Below, in pieces: positions 53,729 through 62,652 of a stretch of DNA of 64,000 bases. Within the stretch, counting starts at the first letter, position 1. Each line of letters opens with the position of its first letter. A program made the translations under genes and the position numbers. The stretch spans positions 1 through 64,000 of the forward strand of contig MABD01000022.1 of NCBI GenBank assembly GCA_002162955.1, written 5' to 3'. This DNA comes from Gammaproteobacteria bacterium 45_16_T64 (lineage in GTDB: Bacteria; Pseudomonadota; Gammaproteobacteria; Pseudomonadales; Ketobacteraceae). The notes beneath the pieces were generated by a model, which had not been told where the DNA came from, searched no databases, and saw nothing but the letters and a program-made list of their open reading frames with translations.

Positions 53729-54673
53729 CTACGACTCAACCGTGAGCACGCTATCAATCCTATTTTGTACTAACGTCGCTAATTCATCCGGCTTAAATTT
53801 CGCTAAAAAGTCATCTGCGCCCACTTTTTCAACCATAGCCTGATTAAAGATTCCACTCAGCGAAGTGTGCAATACGATATAGAACCCTGCCATACGTGCA
53901 TCATCTCGTATTGACGCCGTTAGCGTATAACCATCCATCTCTGGCATTTCAATATCTGAAATAAGCAGTGCATAGTGGTCCCTAGGGTTAATACCTTGTT
54001 CCGCAAGTTCTTTAAGATGATCTAACGCTTGCTTTCCGTCATTTACCACGTGTGTCTTAACACCCAGTTTCTCAACGCACCGCTTAATCTGCTTACGCGC
54101 AACACTGGAATCATCAGCAATAAGTACCGATATCTCCTGCTGAGCGGGAGCCTCCACTTTTTCAACCTGAATCACGCCTTCACCGATATTTTCATTCATC
54201 GGCGAGACTTCAGCTAGAATCTTCTCTACATCGATAATTTCCACGATTTTCTTATCAACTTCCGTGACAGCCGTTAGGTAATTATCCTTCCCCGCTCCTC
54301 GTGGTGGCGGGTGAATATTCTCCCAATTGAGGTTAACAATCCGCTCTACCGATCTAACCAAAAAACCCTGAACCGCCATGTTGTATTCTGAAATGATGAT
54401 AAAACAGTTATCAATATCATCCAGCGGCTGACTTCCCATCGCCAATGCCATATCCATTACGGAGATCGTACCGCCGCGAATATGTGCAATACCACGAACA
54501 ATGGGGTTACGCTTAGGTAACTCCGTCAATTTAGGGCACTGTAATACTTCCCGCACCTTAAATACGTTGATGCCGTACATTTGATTGCCATCTAGCCTGA
54601 ACAGCAGTAGTTCCAACCGGTTCTGCCCCACTAATTGGGTCCGTTGATCGACTGCGTCTAAAACACCGGCCAT
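53729..54673 (-). CDS. cheV: CheV: CheW-receiver fusion
   Basis: An N-terminal CheW-like domain (ELLLFRLDGNQMYGINVFKV, GIAHIRGGTISVMDMALAMG) is fused to a C-terminal receiver (about residues 180-310) with phospho-acceptor aspartate in ALLISDIEMPEMDGYTLTAS and acidic pair in VLIADDSSVARKQIKRCVEK. It couples receptors to CheA with an adaptation input. It is divergent from flgA, with 163 bases between them. Confidence 0.96.
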   Translation of the reverse strand: MAGVLDAVDQRTQLVGQNRLELLLFRLDGNQMYGINVFKVREVLQCPKLTELPKRNPIVRGIAHIRGGTISVMDMALAMGSQPLDDIDNCFIIISEYNMAVQGFLVRSVERIVNLNWENIHPPPRGAGKDNYLTAVTEVDKKIVEIIDVEKILAEVSPMNENIGEGVIQVEKVEAPAQQEISVLIADDSSVARKQIKRCVEKLGVKTHVVNDGKQALDHLKELAEQGINPRDHYALLISDIEMPEMDGYTLTASIRDDARMAGFYIVLHTSLSGIFNQAMVEKVGADDFLAKFKPDELATLVQNRIDSVLTVES

Positions 54674-54698
54674 ATCTTAACTCCATCTACTCGTAAAT

Positions 54699-54714
54699 CG
54701 GCACAAGCTTTGCT
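54699..54714 (+). promoter_or_regulatory. Sigma-54 promoter of flgA
   Basis: CGGCACAAGCTTTGCT matches TGGCAC-N5-TTGCW at all but the first base. Expected start near 54726, about 110 bases before the flgA ATG. Confidence 0.65.
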
Positions 54715-54750
54715 TAGTTACTTATTGTTTACTGCTTTTATTGGATATAC

Positions 54751-54764
54751 GTCATCAAATTGAC
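54751..54764 (+). promoter_or_regulatory. FleQ-type box in the flgA leader
   Basis: GTCATCAAATTGAC matches GTCAnTAAATTGAC at all but one base. It lies about 25-38 bases downstream of the start expected from the sigma-54 match, as also seen at fleS. Confidence 0.7.
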
Positions 54765-54836
54765 TTTTTAATAGCAACTTGATTCGATTCCACAGAAAAC
54801 TGTCACATACTCTTGAGCATAGGCGAAAACGCATAA

Positions 54837-55637
54837 ATGAACAGATTCCGTGTAAATTTAATGACCGCTTACTACTGCAAAATAGTGTCGGGCGCGCTTT
54901 GCTTACTCTTCCTTATGCCTAATGCCTACGCCGAAGAAAATATACTCGCAAGTAAGACAACGGCCGCTAATAACATCATAAATACTGAAAGTAATAAGAA
55001 ACGCGAAACAGCCAAGACCCAAATTATCTCCGCGGTCAGTACTTTTGCGAGTAACCTCGCAGGGGCGCAGCGTTTTAGTCGTATCGAAACCGTACTCCCC
55101 CAGCTGGACCCGAGACTACGGCTGGCACCCTGTACTCTACCGCTTGAGACCCGTAGTACCTCACCCCATAAAAAAATTGGTAAATTCACCCTCAAGGTAT
55201 CGTGTTTGGACCAAAAAAATTGGGCTCTACATGTCCCGCTAGAATTGAAAGCCTATGAAAATGTCGTCGTTACAACACAACCAATTTATCGCGGCCAGTT
55301 GTTGACGCAACAGAACATCATCGAAGAAGAACGTGAAATTACTCGACTCAACCAAGGCTACTTTAATCGCTCTAGTGTGGCATTAGGCGCGATTGCTAAA
55401 CGCAGTATTCCCAGCAATAAAGTCATACGCCCTCAATTCGTCCAGCCCGCAATGTTGGTAAATAAAGGGGAAAGGATTGTCATACAAGCGGCAATCCATG
55501 GCCTTTCAATCAAAACCACAGGGGTTGCCCTCACCGCGGGTGGGTTAGGCGATCTGATACAAGTAAAAAATAGCCGAACCCAGCGAATTGTAGAAGGACG
55601 TATATCTGCTCCAGGGCAGATACGCATCAGTTTGTAG
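54837..55637 (+). CDS. flgA: P-ring assembly chaperone FlgA
   Basis: Periplasmic chaperone for FlgI. A signal peptide (LCLLFLMPNAYA, cleavage before EENI) is followed by a variable linker and the SAF-type domain: NVVVTTQPIYRGQLLTQQNI, GAIAKRSIPSNKVIRPQFVQ and GGLGDLIQVKNSRTQRIVEG. The length is 266 residues. It is transcribed to the right, away from cheV, upstream of flgM. Confidence 0.94.
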   Translation: MNRFRVNLMTAYYCKIVSGALCLLFLMPNAYAEENILASKTTAANNIINTESNKKRETAKTQIISAVSTFASNLAGAQRFSRIETVLPQLDPRLRLAPCTLPLETRSTSPHKKIGKFTLKVSCLDQKNWALHVPLELKAYENVVVTTQPIYRGQLLTQQNIIEEEREITRLNQGYFNRSSVALGAIAKRSIPSNKVIRPQFVQPAMLVNKGERIVIQAAIHGLSIKTTGVALTAGGLGDLIQVKNSRTQRIVEGRISAPGQIRISL

Positions 55638-55693
55638 GTTTACAATCACTCAGAAAAATTTGTTATTTTTCATGAAAATATTACACTTTATGC

Positions 55694-55720
55694 TAAAGCT
55701 TTGGTTCGTGAAGCCGATAC
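55694..55720 (+). promoter_or_regulatory. Sigma-28 promoter of flgM
   Basis: TAAAGCTT, 11 bases, GCCGATAC: seven of eight bases in each element. It lies 40 bases before the flgM ATG, giving the sigma-28/anti-sigma-28 feedback known in other flagellar systems. Confidence 0.88.
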
Positions 55721-55760
55721 AATTTATGAGTTAAAGCAGCATTTTTTGAGGCAATCAAAA

Positions 55761-56072
55761 ATGAGTTTAGAAATCAATGGTTTACAGACCAATCAAGCGG
55801 GTAGCAATAAGGCCAAAGCCAGTGGCCAAGTTACCAAATCCAGTGGCGAAAGTGGTGACACAACCAAGGCACCGTCTGCAAACGCAGAAGGGACCGTGGT
55901 ATTGAGCGCCGAAGCTAAGTCTCTGAGTAAATTGACGGGCGGTGTCAGCACGGAGCCCCCTATCGACCAGGCTAAAATAGACGCAATCAAAGCCGCTATC
56001 TATGATGGCTCATTCAAACTTAATGCTGAGAGTGTTGCCGGCAAGCTCATCGATTCCGACGACCTATTCTAA
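55761..56072 (+). CDS. flgM: Anti-sigma-28 factor FlgM
   Basis: FlgM binds FliA (sigma-28) until it is exported through the finished hook. The 103-residue protein starts MSLEINGLQTNQAGSNKAKA, with GAGG nine bases upstream, and its C-terminus IDQAKIDAIKAAIYDGSFKL-NAESVAGKLIDSDDLF is diagnostic. The longer open frame upstream runs through the promoter and is rejected. fliA itself is not in the window. Confidence 0.94.
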   Translation: MSLEINGLQTNQAGSNKAKASGQVTKSSGESGDTTKAPSANAEGTVVLSAEAKSLSKLTGGVSTEPPIDQAKIDAIKAAIYDGSFKLNAESVAGKLIDSDDLF

Positions 56073-56078
56073 AAAAGA

Positions 56079-56116
56079 GTCGGGCAGCGCTTGGTTGCCT
56101 CCCCTGTCCGGCTTTT
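56079..56116 (+). terminator. Terminator between flgM and flgN
   Basis: GTCGGGCAG pairs with CTGTCCGGC (with G-U pairs) across a 16-base loop, then TTTTAGTTCTTTG. It starts seven bases after the flgM stop and may be leaky, since flgN usually shares the transcript. Confidence 0.65.
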
Positions 56117-56197
56117 AGTTCTTTGTTTTATCTTCTTCGGCACATTCTTTGCTTTCTTAATTAACAATTGTCAAAAATGTTCATTAAGGGGCTAGTG

Positions 56198-56695
56198 ATG
56201 TCTTCAAAAGTAAATCCCGCACACGCGCAGAACCTTCTCAAAGTATTGGAAAAGGACCGTAACCTCAGTACTCACCTCGTTTTATTATTGAAAGAGGAAA
56301 GAGAATCACTTGAGCTTCGACAGTTTAAAAGCTACAGCCAAATCCTTGCGAGAAAACAGCGAACGTTGGTAGATCTTGAGTCAACCGATTGCCAGCGCCG
56401 TGAGATTATGGTCGGAATGGGCTTTAGTGGCGATAATGACGGCTTTCTCGCCTTTTTGAAACTCATTCCACATCAGTGGCAAAAAAAATTCTCAGCCCTC
56501 TGGGAGCAGCTAACGGAAAGCCTACAGCAATGTGAGAACCTCAATAAAATCAACGGCAAGATCCTACTTCATTCTCAAATCGCTATCGATCGCTTGATGG
56601 GTTTGATGAAAGGTCAGACACAACAAGCCTGTCTCTATACCAAGTCTGGGCGCGCAGGCCCCACTGAAGCCCAACGAATGCTGGCCACTGCATAA
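56198..56695 (+). CDS. flgN: FlgK/FlgL export chaperone FlgN
   Basis: A helical protein of 165 residues (LLKVLEKDRNLSTHLVLLLK, EERESLELRQFKSYSQILAR, KQRTLVDLESTDCQRREIMV) matching FlgN, including the C-terminal ACLYTKSGRAGPTEAQRMLA-type tail. The ATG after AAGGGG is used; two in-frame starts upstream have no ribosome site. It lies between flgM and flgZ. Confidence 0.9.
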   Translation: MSSKVNPAHAQNLLKVLEKDRNLSTHLVLLLKEERESLELRQFKSYSQILARKQRTLVDLESTDCQRREIMVGMGFSGDNDGFLAFLKLIPHQWQKKFSALWEQLTESLQQCENLNKINGKILLHSQIAIDRLMGLMKGQTQQACLYTKSGRAGPTEAQRMLATA

Positions 56696-56700
56696 CCCCT

Positions 56701-56725
56701 CCCTTGGGGTCGTCATGCCCAAGGG
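56701..56725. repeat. Inverted repeat after flgN
   Basis: CCCTTGGG and CCCAAGGG face each other across nine bases, directly after the flgN stop. No T-run follows, so it is a weak terminator at best or a message-stabilising hairpin. Confidence 0.5.
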
Positions 56726-56821
56726 GCTTGCCTAGCGGCAAACTTCTGCCGATATTTTGCTACACTGTTTAACGATAACTCAAAATAATTAACTGATTTA
56801 AACCAATCAAAGACTAATTGC

Positions 56822-57613
56822 ATGCGAATACCGTTTCTTGAACGCTTTTTTGCTTCGAAAGATGATGTAGGTAGACCGACTGTTGGTTCCCCAAAGAACA
56901 TCAACCATAGCACTAAGGACATCTTACGACTCCTTGGTGGGTACGCTCATGAGCATCACCTTATTACCATCCAGCGCTGCAACCCTGATGGTTCGGTTGA
57001 TAAACAATCAGAAAATACAACAACAGGCATAATCGCAATTGATGAGAAAAAGAAAACCATCGCGTTTGAACAATTTACGCCTAGCGACATAGAGCTAACA
57101 CTTAAGAATGGTGATCTGCTGCACTTCTCCCTGACTCATGAAGGTATCTATTGCCAATTCAACTGCCAGTATGCAAAAACCATCAACACCAAAGAAGGTT
57201 ATGCCCATATATTTAAGCTCCCCCAGGGTATCGAACAAGTTCAACTCCGCGATGCCTTCCGCGTTTCCATCAATCGATCTACCCCGATAAAAGTCAACTT
57301 GCTACATACGATAAACCCGGTGATTGCTGGCTCAGTGGTCGATCTATCGTCAAAAGGCATTCGAATGAGAATGAAGGGGTTGATTGAACCTAAACCCAAA
57401 CGTGGCGAAGAGTATATTTCTTGTCAAATGGTATTAACCGATGGCTATTCGATGCATTGCGAAGCAAAGCTTATGCACTGGATATATGATCCCAAAGACA
57501 AATGTACTTATCTAGGAATACAATTTGTCGGACTTGAGGGCACCAACGAGCGGGTGCTGAATCGCTATATCACACAGCTACAACGCAGTGAAAAAAGTAT
57601 CTTTCCTCGGTGA
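56822..57613 (+). CDS. flgZ: c-di-GMP-binding flagellar brake protein FlgZ (YcgR type)
   Basis: The N-terminal YcgR domain (about residues 35-135) is followed by a PilZ domain. The c-di-GMP-binding RxxxR is R143/R147 in LRDAFRVSI and the second motif is VVDLSSKGIRM (D-x-S-x-x-G). Such proteins slow or bias the motor when c-di-GMP is high. The place after flgM-flgN is the same as flgZ in Pseudomonas. The length is 263 residues. Confidence 0.92.
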   Translation: MRIPFLERFFASKDDVGRPTVGSPKNINHSTKDILRLLGGYAHEHHLITIQRCNPDGSVDKQSENTTTGIIAIDEKKKTIAFEQFTPSDIELTLKNGDLLHFSLTHEGIYCQFNCQYAKTINTKEGYAHIFKLPQGIEQVQLRDAFRVSINRSTPIKVNLLHTINPVIAGSVVDLSSKGIRMRMKGLIEPKPKRGEEYISCQMVLTDGYSMHCEAKLMHWIYDPKDKCTYLGIQFVGLEGTNERVLNRYITQLQRSEKSIFPR

Positions 57614-57621
57614 GATTACAG

Positions 57622-57654
57622 TGCACCTAGAGCCCTTCTAGTAGCTCTGGTGCA
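57622..57654. repeat. Hairpin at the convergent ends of flgZ and the next gene
   Basis: TGCACC-T-AGAGC pairs with GCTCT-GGTGCA across ten bases, overlapping the last codons of the leftward gene. No T-run is present on either side. Confidence 0.4.
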
Positions 57655-58274
57655 TGCCGTTGGATATCGCCCCAGGTATCAATATCCCAACGCATATCCA
57701 GTAAGCCAACACTTTTATCAAAGGACTTTACTCTGTCCATAGACGCGGCCAATACTGTACTTTCTCCCCAGCGGATATTATCTAACAACCCCATCGACAT
57801 GGATGTTGCTCCGATAAGAATATAACCACCATCATCCGCTGGACCAAACACCGTATCTTTCGAGCTCAACGTATCAAACGCCGATTGCAAATAATCCTCT
57901 GTCAGTGAAAAACAATCACCACCCACCACAAGTACCTGATCCGCACTACACAAACCTTGCGCCATAGAAAAGCACATTTTCTGACCAAGGTCTTTCCCAT
58001 GCTGTTGATAGACCGAAACACCATATTGAGCCGCTTTCCCCTGAATATAGGGATGGTTAATATCAAGATCCGTCCAGAACTCAACCTGCAACGCAATATC
58101 CGAATTTTTCTGCCTAGCCGTTTCCGCAAAGGTCATTACCGTATCGATGACCCCATCACACAACCGCTTGTGAACTTCTACGCTGGCCTCTACACCAATA
58201 TTGGGAATGAGGCGTGTTTTCACCTTACCCGCGATAGGCGCTTTGAAGAATATTTGTATTACTTGTACTAACAA
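57627..58274 (-). CDS. DUF2064 glycosyltransferase-like protein (TIGR04282 type)
   Basis: A GT-A-like nucleotidyl/glycosyl transferase fold of 215 residues: IQIFFKAPIAGKVKTRLIPN at the start, VLVVGGDCFSLTEDYLQSAF and FGPADDGGYILIGAT with the metal-binding acidic residues. It is the family seen next to arsS and a second glycosyltransferase in arsenosugar-type clusters. The start is TTG, overlapping the previous gene by seven bases; no other start is available. Its reaction is not established. Confidence 0.85.
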   Translation of the reverse strand: MLVQVIQIFFKAPIAGKVKTRLIPNIGVEASVEVHKRLCDGVIDTVMTFAETARQKNSDIALQVEFWTDLDINHPYIQGKAAQYGVSVYQQHGKDLGQKMCFSMAQGLCSADQVLVVGGDCFSLTEDYLQSAFDTLSSKDTVFGPADDGGYILIGATSMSMGLLDNIRWGESTVLAASMDRVKSFDKSVGLLDMRWDIDTWGDIQRHAPELLEGL

Positions 58275-58951
58275 GAATAGTATTTCCTATATAGATCAAT
58301 GGGGTCAGCCCCTCGATAGTAGGCGTAGCGTAAACACCACATTAGCCAAATTGTTTTCCAGGTACCCTCACGCTCCCACTTGCGGCTTGATGTTTTAACA
58401 CGCAGTTCACTGCAATAAGGTTTATCCAGCAAGCTCTTGCAGCGCTTGCAAATCTCAACATCTTCCATCAAGGGTATATCGGCATACCCCTGCAACGAAT
58501 CAAAAAAGTGTCTGCGAAAAAACAGGGCCTGATCACCGGTTGCGATTCCAGTTATTCGTGAGCGCCAATTAATAAACCATGCGATTACCAGAAACATCAG
58601 TTTGGTTCCAGAAAGTTGGACGTCAAACCGTCCCCACTGACTACCTTGTTGAACGAAATCGCTAAATACACTCTCAGCTCCTAAGGGCAGTACGGTGTCA
58701 GCATGCAGGAAAACAATCACTTCACCTTCGGCCTGACGAGCCCCTGTATTCATTTGTATTGCCCGCCCCACTCTAGAGGAGAGCACTAGCGATGCCAAAG
58801 GCTCTGCTTTTTTAATAGTGTCATCTTCACTACCACCATCGACCACGATTAACTTCCAACCTCGACGTCGCATCGGTTGTAGTTGACCCAGCACCCGCTC
58901 GATGTTGCTGCCTTCATTAAGAACCGGTATAACCACTGATCCAATAATCAC
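58268..58951 (-). CDS. Family 2 glycosyltransferase (TIGR04283 type)
   Basis: GT2-type protein of 227 residues. SVVIPVLNEGSNIERVLGQL and KLIVVDGGSEDDTIKKAEPL form the nucleotide-sugar site, VIVFLHADTVLP carries the DxD-like metal site, and the phrase GIATGDQALFFRRHFFDSLQ is typical of the arsS-linked family. It starts at GTG overlapping the arsS stop by one base. It probably works with the arsS product. Confidence 0.87.
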   Translation of the reverse strand: MIIGSVVIPVLNEGSNIERVLGQLQPMRRRGWKLIVVDGGSEDDTIKKAEPLASLVLSSRVGRAIQMNTGARQAEGEVIVFLHADTVLPLGAESVFSDFVQQGSQWGRFDVQLSGTKLMFLVIAWFINWRSRITGIATGDQALFFRRHFFDSLQGYADIPLMEDVEICKRCKSLLDKPYCSELRVKTSSRKWEREGTWKTIWLMWCLRYAYYRGADPIDLYRKYYSC

Positions 58952-59958
58952 TAGTTAAGCGCACCGCCACAACTACTTCCCTGGCCAGCAGTACACCCAA
59001 AACAATGATCGGCGACTATAACAGGGTGACCTTCAAAGGAACGCTCTAACACCTGAGAAAGTGTCACCGGTATATCGTCACGCAACACAGGAAGAAGCAA
59101 CATTTGATTGAAATCGCAATCAAATACATTCCCCTGCCAGTCAACACTCAATGTGTTACGGCACATCACTCCAGCCAAATTTGCCGAAGAATAGTTGTCC
59201 CGTAATAATGTCATATACTCGTCAAACAAACCTTTCGACATTAGCATGCTGCCAAAACGACTAATAGGCATATTGGTAATCGTCAGTAAACCATTGAATT
59301 CAATACCGTATTGTTCACCTAACTCCCGCTTGTAATCCGCTTGTAATGATTCCTGAGGCGGAGGCAAAAATGCGCCTCCAGGATTGTACACAAGATCCAA
59401 CTCCAAACCGCTACCTGGGTTGCCATAACCCAATTTGTTGAGCAACTGCAACCCCTCTATTGAGGATTCAAATACGCCCTTGCCGCGCTGACTATCAACG
59501 TTATCCTCTGTATAACAAGGTAATGATGCAACCACGCTGACATGCTGCTCTGCCAGAAAATCAGCGAGATCTTCATAGCCAGGCTCTATCAGTATGGTGA
59601 GATTACAGCGGTCGATTACCTTCACCCCAAGCGCCCTCGCCGCAATCACTAATCGGCGAAACTCTGGATTCATTTCCGGTGCTCCCCCGGTTAAATCCAG
59701 CGTTTTGACGTTGAGTTCACGTAACACATCGATAACGGTATCAACCATACCTGCATCCATCAATTCAGTCCGCTTAGGCCCTGCATTGACGTGACAATGA
59801 GTACAGCTCAAGTTACATAGGTAGCCTAAGTTAACTTGCAATACCTCTAATTGAGCTCTTTTTATCGGCGGAAAATCAGTGGAAGACTTATACAATAATG
59901 GTTTGGAATCTAACATAGGGGTCATCTTTTTCGGTAGTCGATAGCCGAATATGACCAT
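58951..59958 (-). CDS. arsS: ArsS-like radical SAM protein (arsenosugar biosynthesis type)
   Basis: The radical SAM domain has C48, C52 and C55 in NLGYLCNLSCTHCHVNAGPK. Further ArsS-type phrases are LTGGAPEMNPEFRRLVIAAR, VVASLPCYTEDNVDSQRGKG and DLVYNPGGAFLPPPQESLQA, and a cysteine-rich end CFGCTAGQGSSCGGALN. ArsS adds a 5'-deoxyadenosyl-derived group to dimethylated arsenic in the best studied case. No arsM methyltransferase, arsenic exporter or arsR is in the window, so the substrate here is open. The start may be this ATG or one of two ATGs 11-14 codons later. Confidence 0.88.
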   Translation of the reverse strand: MVIFGYRLPKKMTPMLDSKPLLYKSSTDFPPIKRAQLEVLQVNLGYLCNLSCTHCHVNAGPKRTELMDAGMVDTVIDVLRELNVKTLDLTGGAPEMNPEFRRLVIAARALGVKVIDRCNLTILIEPGYEDLADFLAEQHVSVVASLPCYTEDNVDSQRGKGVFESSIEGLQLLNKLGYGNPGSGLELDLVYNPGGAFLPPPQESLQADYKRELGEQYGIEFNGLLTITNMPISRFGSMLMSKGLFDEYMTLLRDNYSSANLAGVMCRNTLSVDWQGNVFDCDFNQMLLLPVLRDDIPVTLSQVLERSFEGHPVIVADHCFGCTAGQGSSCGGALN

Positions 59959-59989
59959 AAATCCCTACCCCAGTTCAAGCTTTATCAGG

Positions 59990-60036
59990 GCCAAAATAGA
60001 AAGAGCCCTCTAATTACATCAGAAGGCTCTTTTTTT
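59990..60036 (-). terminator. Terminator after the acyl-CoA dehydrogenase pair
   Basis: AAAGAGCC and GGCTCTTT form an eight-base stem with T-runs on both strands (TTTTTTT on the plus, TCTATTTT on the minus). It lies about 95 bases after the second dehydrogenase stop and ahead of arsS. Confidence 0.8.
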
Positions 60037-60127
60037 CAATCTAGACTGTAAGAATTCCTCCATAGCCCCGACTAACGTCTAGGCCTGAGGAATTACCACC
60101 ATTTTCAGGGCTGTTGTGCAATCGCCT

Positions 60128-61255
60128 TTACATCGCAATAAAGCGTTGCAAGTGGTAATCAGCATTGCCAAAGAGTGTGTTGATCACGTTAATGCGTTTT
60201 AAGTACATACCCACGCTCATCTCGTCAGTCATCCCCATACCACCATGGATTTGTACAGCTTCATGAGCCACTTGCTGACCCGACACACCTATTTGATATT
60301 TTAGTGCAGCAATATTTTTGGCAGCATCAACATCACCCGCATCATAGGATAATACCGCCCTTAACAACAAAGACTTACATTGCTCATGGGCGGTAAACAT
60401 ATCCACCATACGGTGCTGTAAAGCCTGAAAAATGCTAATCGCCACGCCAAATTGCTTACGTTCTTTGGTATAGGCGACAGTATCCTTATACAGTTTCTCC
60501 ATCGCTCCCACTGCTTCTGCACACAAGGCCAACATCGCCTCATCAGCCACGGCATCAATCACCGACGCCGCTTTGCCTTCTGTCCCCATTAACGCCTCAG
60601 CAGCCACCGTCACATTCGTGAAGCTAACTTCAGCAGCACGATGACCATCTAACGTACGCGTCGTCTTAACAGACACACCATCAGCATTCACCGGAATAAG
60701 TAACAGAGAGATCCCGTCGGCGTCGAGTGAATCTCCACTGGTTCTAACAGAAACAATCAACCCGTCGGCCGAAGCACCATGAAGCACCACACTCTTGCTG
60801 CCATTGACGACATAACCCTCCGCACTTTTAACTGCGGATGTTTCAACATTATGCAAATCAAAACGTGCCTGAGATTCATTGTAGGCAAAAGACACTTTTT
60901 TGGTGCCCTCGATAATACCACTAATCCATTCCGCTTTTTGTTCCGCAGTACCCGCTTTACTTAACAACGCTCCCCCTATAATCACTGACGATAGGTAAGG
61001 TTCAACGACCAATCCTTTACCCAATTCCTCCATCATGATCATAGTCTCTATCGGACCACCACCAATCCCCCCTTCATCCTCAGAAAAGGGGACACACAAC
61101 CAACCCAACTCCGCGAACGTAGACCAGTTCTCAGCAGAGTACCCGGCATCGGTCTTAATGATCTTTTGGCGGGTCTCATAGCTATATTCATTCTGTATAT
61201 ACTTCGCAACACTGTCTTTTAATAAAGTTTGTTCTTCAGATAAAGTAAAATTCAT
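60128..61255 (-). CDS. Acyl-CoA dehydrogenase (second of pair)
   Basis: FAD-dependent acyl-CoA dehydrogenase of 375 residues. N-terminal MNFTLSEEQTLLKDSVAKYI, middle-domain VSFAYNESQARFDLHNVETS and VNGSKSVVLHGASADGLIVS, C-terminal HEAVQIHGGMGMTDEMSVGM. The middle domain is divergent. It is 36 bases after its partner; paired genes of this kind often give heteromeric enzymes acting on bulky or ring-bearing CoA substrates. Substrate unknown. Confidence 0.9.
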   Translation of the reverse strand: MNFTLSEEQTLLKDSVAKYIQNEYSYETRQKIIKTDAGYSAENWSTFAELGWLCVPFSEDEGGIGGGPIETMIMMEELGKGLVVEPYLSSVIIGGALLSKAGTAEQKAEWISGIIEGTKKVSFAYNESQARFDLHNVETSAVKSAEGYVVNGSKSVVLHGASADGLIVSVRTSGDSLDADGISLLLIPVNADGVSVKTTRTLDGHRAAEVSFTNVTVAAEALMGTEGKAASVIDAVADEAMLALCAEAVGAMEKLYKDTVAYTKERKQFGVAISIFQALQHRMVDMFTAHEQCKSLLLRAVLSYDAGDVDAAKNIAALKYQIGVSGQQVAHEAVQIHGGMGMTDEMSVGMYLKRINVINTLFGNADYHLQRFIAM

Positions 61256-61291
61256 AATTTGTCTCTTTCCTACGTGTAAATGACAGGTGCT

Positions 61292-62461
61292 CTACAATCC
61301 CAAAACCATCTTAGCAATAATATTCTTTTGCACTTCGTTGGAGCCACCATAAATAGTCGCGGCTCGACCATAAAGGTATTTCGCCGAAGACGTCCACGCC
61401 ACATCATTACCCACAGCCTCGCCATCATTCATCACATGGGAATAATGCCCCCCCGCTTCTACCGCCAGCTCAGAGACCTGTTGTTGAATTTCTGTTCCTC
61501 GTATCTTAAGGATGGATGATTCAGGCCCAGGGGCTGCACCCGCAGACACAGACGCAATGGCGCGTAATTCGGTATATTCCAACGCCATCAGATCGATTTC
61601 TATTTTTGCAAGCTTTGCATTAAACAACGGATCATCCGCTAACGAGCCAGACCCCACTCTTTCATTTGCCGCAAATTCCTTCAATTTATGTAGCGCTTTC
61701 TTCGACGAAGCCACACCCGCAATTGCCGTTCTCTCATGGGTTAGCAGTACTTTTGCGTAGGTCCAGCCCTTGTTCTCTTCACCGATAAGATTCTCAACGG
61801 GTACCTTCACATTATCAAAGAACACTTCATTCAACGTATGTTGGTTATCAATGGAATCTATCTTGCGAACCTCTACTCCCGGAGTTTTCATATCAATCAG
61901 TAGAAAGGAGATGCCTTGTTGGTGCTTTCCTTCTGAGCTGGTTCTTACCAAGCAGAAAATCCAATCGGCATGCTGCGCATAGGTTGTCCAAATCTTTTGA
62001 CCATTTACCACATAATGATCACCATCCAACACCGCTTTAGTCTGTAGCGATGCTAAATCAGAACCCGCACCCGGCTCAGAATACCCCTGACACCACCACA
62101 CGTTACTGTCCAAAATATCTGGCAAAAAGCGTTGTTTTTGTTCATCACTACCGAAGCTATAAATAACGGGAGCCACCATTTTTAATCCAAACGGCACAAC
62201 AGCAGGCGCTCCAGCTTCCGCACACTCATTCTCAAAGATATACTTTTGCGTAATACTCCAACCTGTACCACCATAAGATTCAGGCCAGTTAGGCGCCGCC
62301 CACCCCTGCTTATTCAAGATTTTCTGCCACCTTATCATCACACCGGGGTCGACATGACCTCCAACATAACCTCCGCGAATTTCGTCGGTAAGGTTATCAG
62401 CAAGAAAAGCGCGAACGTCTTTCTGAAACGCAAGATCTTCAGGCGTAAATTGTATATCCAT
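61292..62461 (-). CDS. Acyl-CoA dehydrogenase (first of pair)
   Basis: A 389-residue FAD-dependent acyl-CoA dehydrogenase. MDIQFTPEDLAFQKDVRAFL, WCQGYSEPGAGSDLASLQTK (flavin-binding region), VNGQKIWTTYAQHADWIFCL and the C-terminal YGRAATIYGGSNEVQKNIIA are typical. It forms an operon with the next dehydrogenase and is divergent from the XRE regulator, 217 bases away. The regulator's operator sits at the other end of that gap. Confidence 0.93.
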   Translation of the reverse strand: MDIQFTPEDLAFQKDVRAFLADNLTDEIRGGYVGGHVDPGVMIRWQKILNKQGWAAPNWPESYGGTGWSITQKYIFENECAEAGAPAVVPFGLKMVAPVIYSFGSDEQKQRFLPDILDSNVWWCQGYSEPGAGSDLASLQTKAVLDGDHYVVNGQKIWTTYAQHADWIFCLVRTSSEGKHQQGISFLLIDMKTPGVEVRKIDSIDNQHTLNEVFFDNVKVPVENLIGEENKGWTYAKVLLTHERTAIAGVASSKKALHKLKEFAANERVGSGSLADDPLFNAKLAKIEIDLMALEYTELRAIASVSAGAAPGPESSILKIRGTEIQQQVSELAVEAGGHYSHVMNDGEAVGNDVAWTSSAKYLYGRAATIYGGSNEVQKNIIAKMVLGL

Positions 62462-62652
62462 GTTAACTCTCAGGTTGGATCAATAGAGAAAAGTCATGTC
62501 CATAAGCTAGACAAAACCGTGCAGTCTCATTTATAGATCAAGCAATTCTCACATTAAAGAGCTGAACTCGCCAATTTCATGGGCAAGAATTGTCACAGCG
62601 TCAATTTACAACAGTACAAACCCACTAACCCCTATTTTTCAGCTTGACGAAA

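Noticed and set aside
55701-55760. Longer FlgM reading frame starting 20 codons upstream
   Set aside because: It runs through the sigma-28 promoter -10 element and would not be on the transcript; the ATG at 55761 has a good ribosome site.
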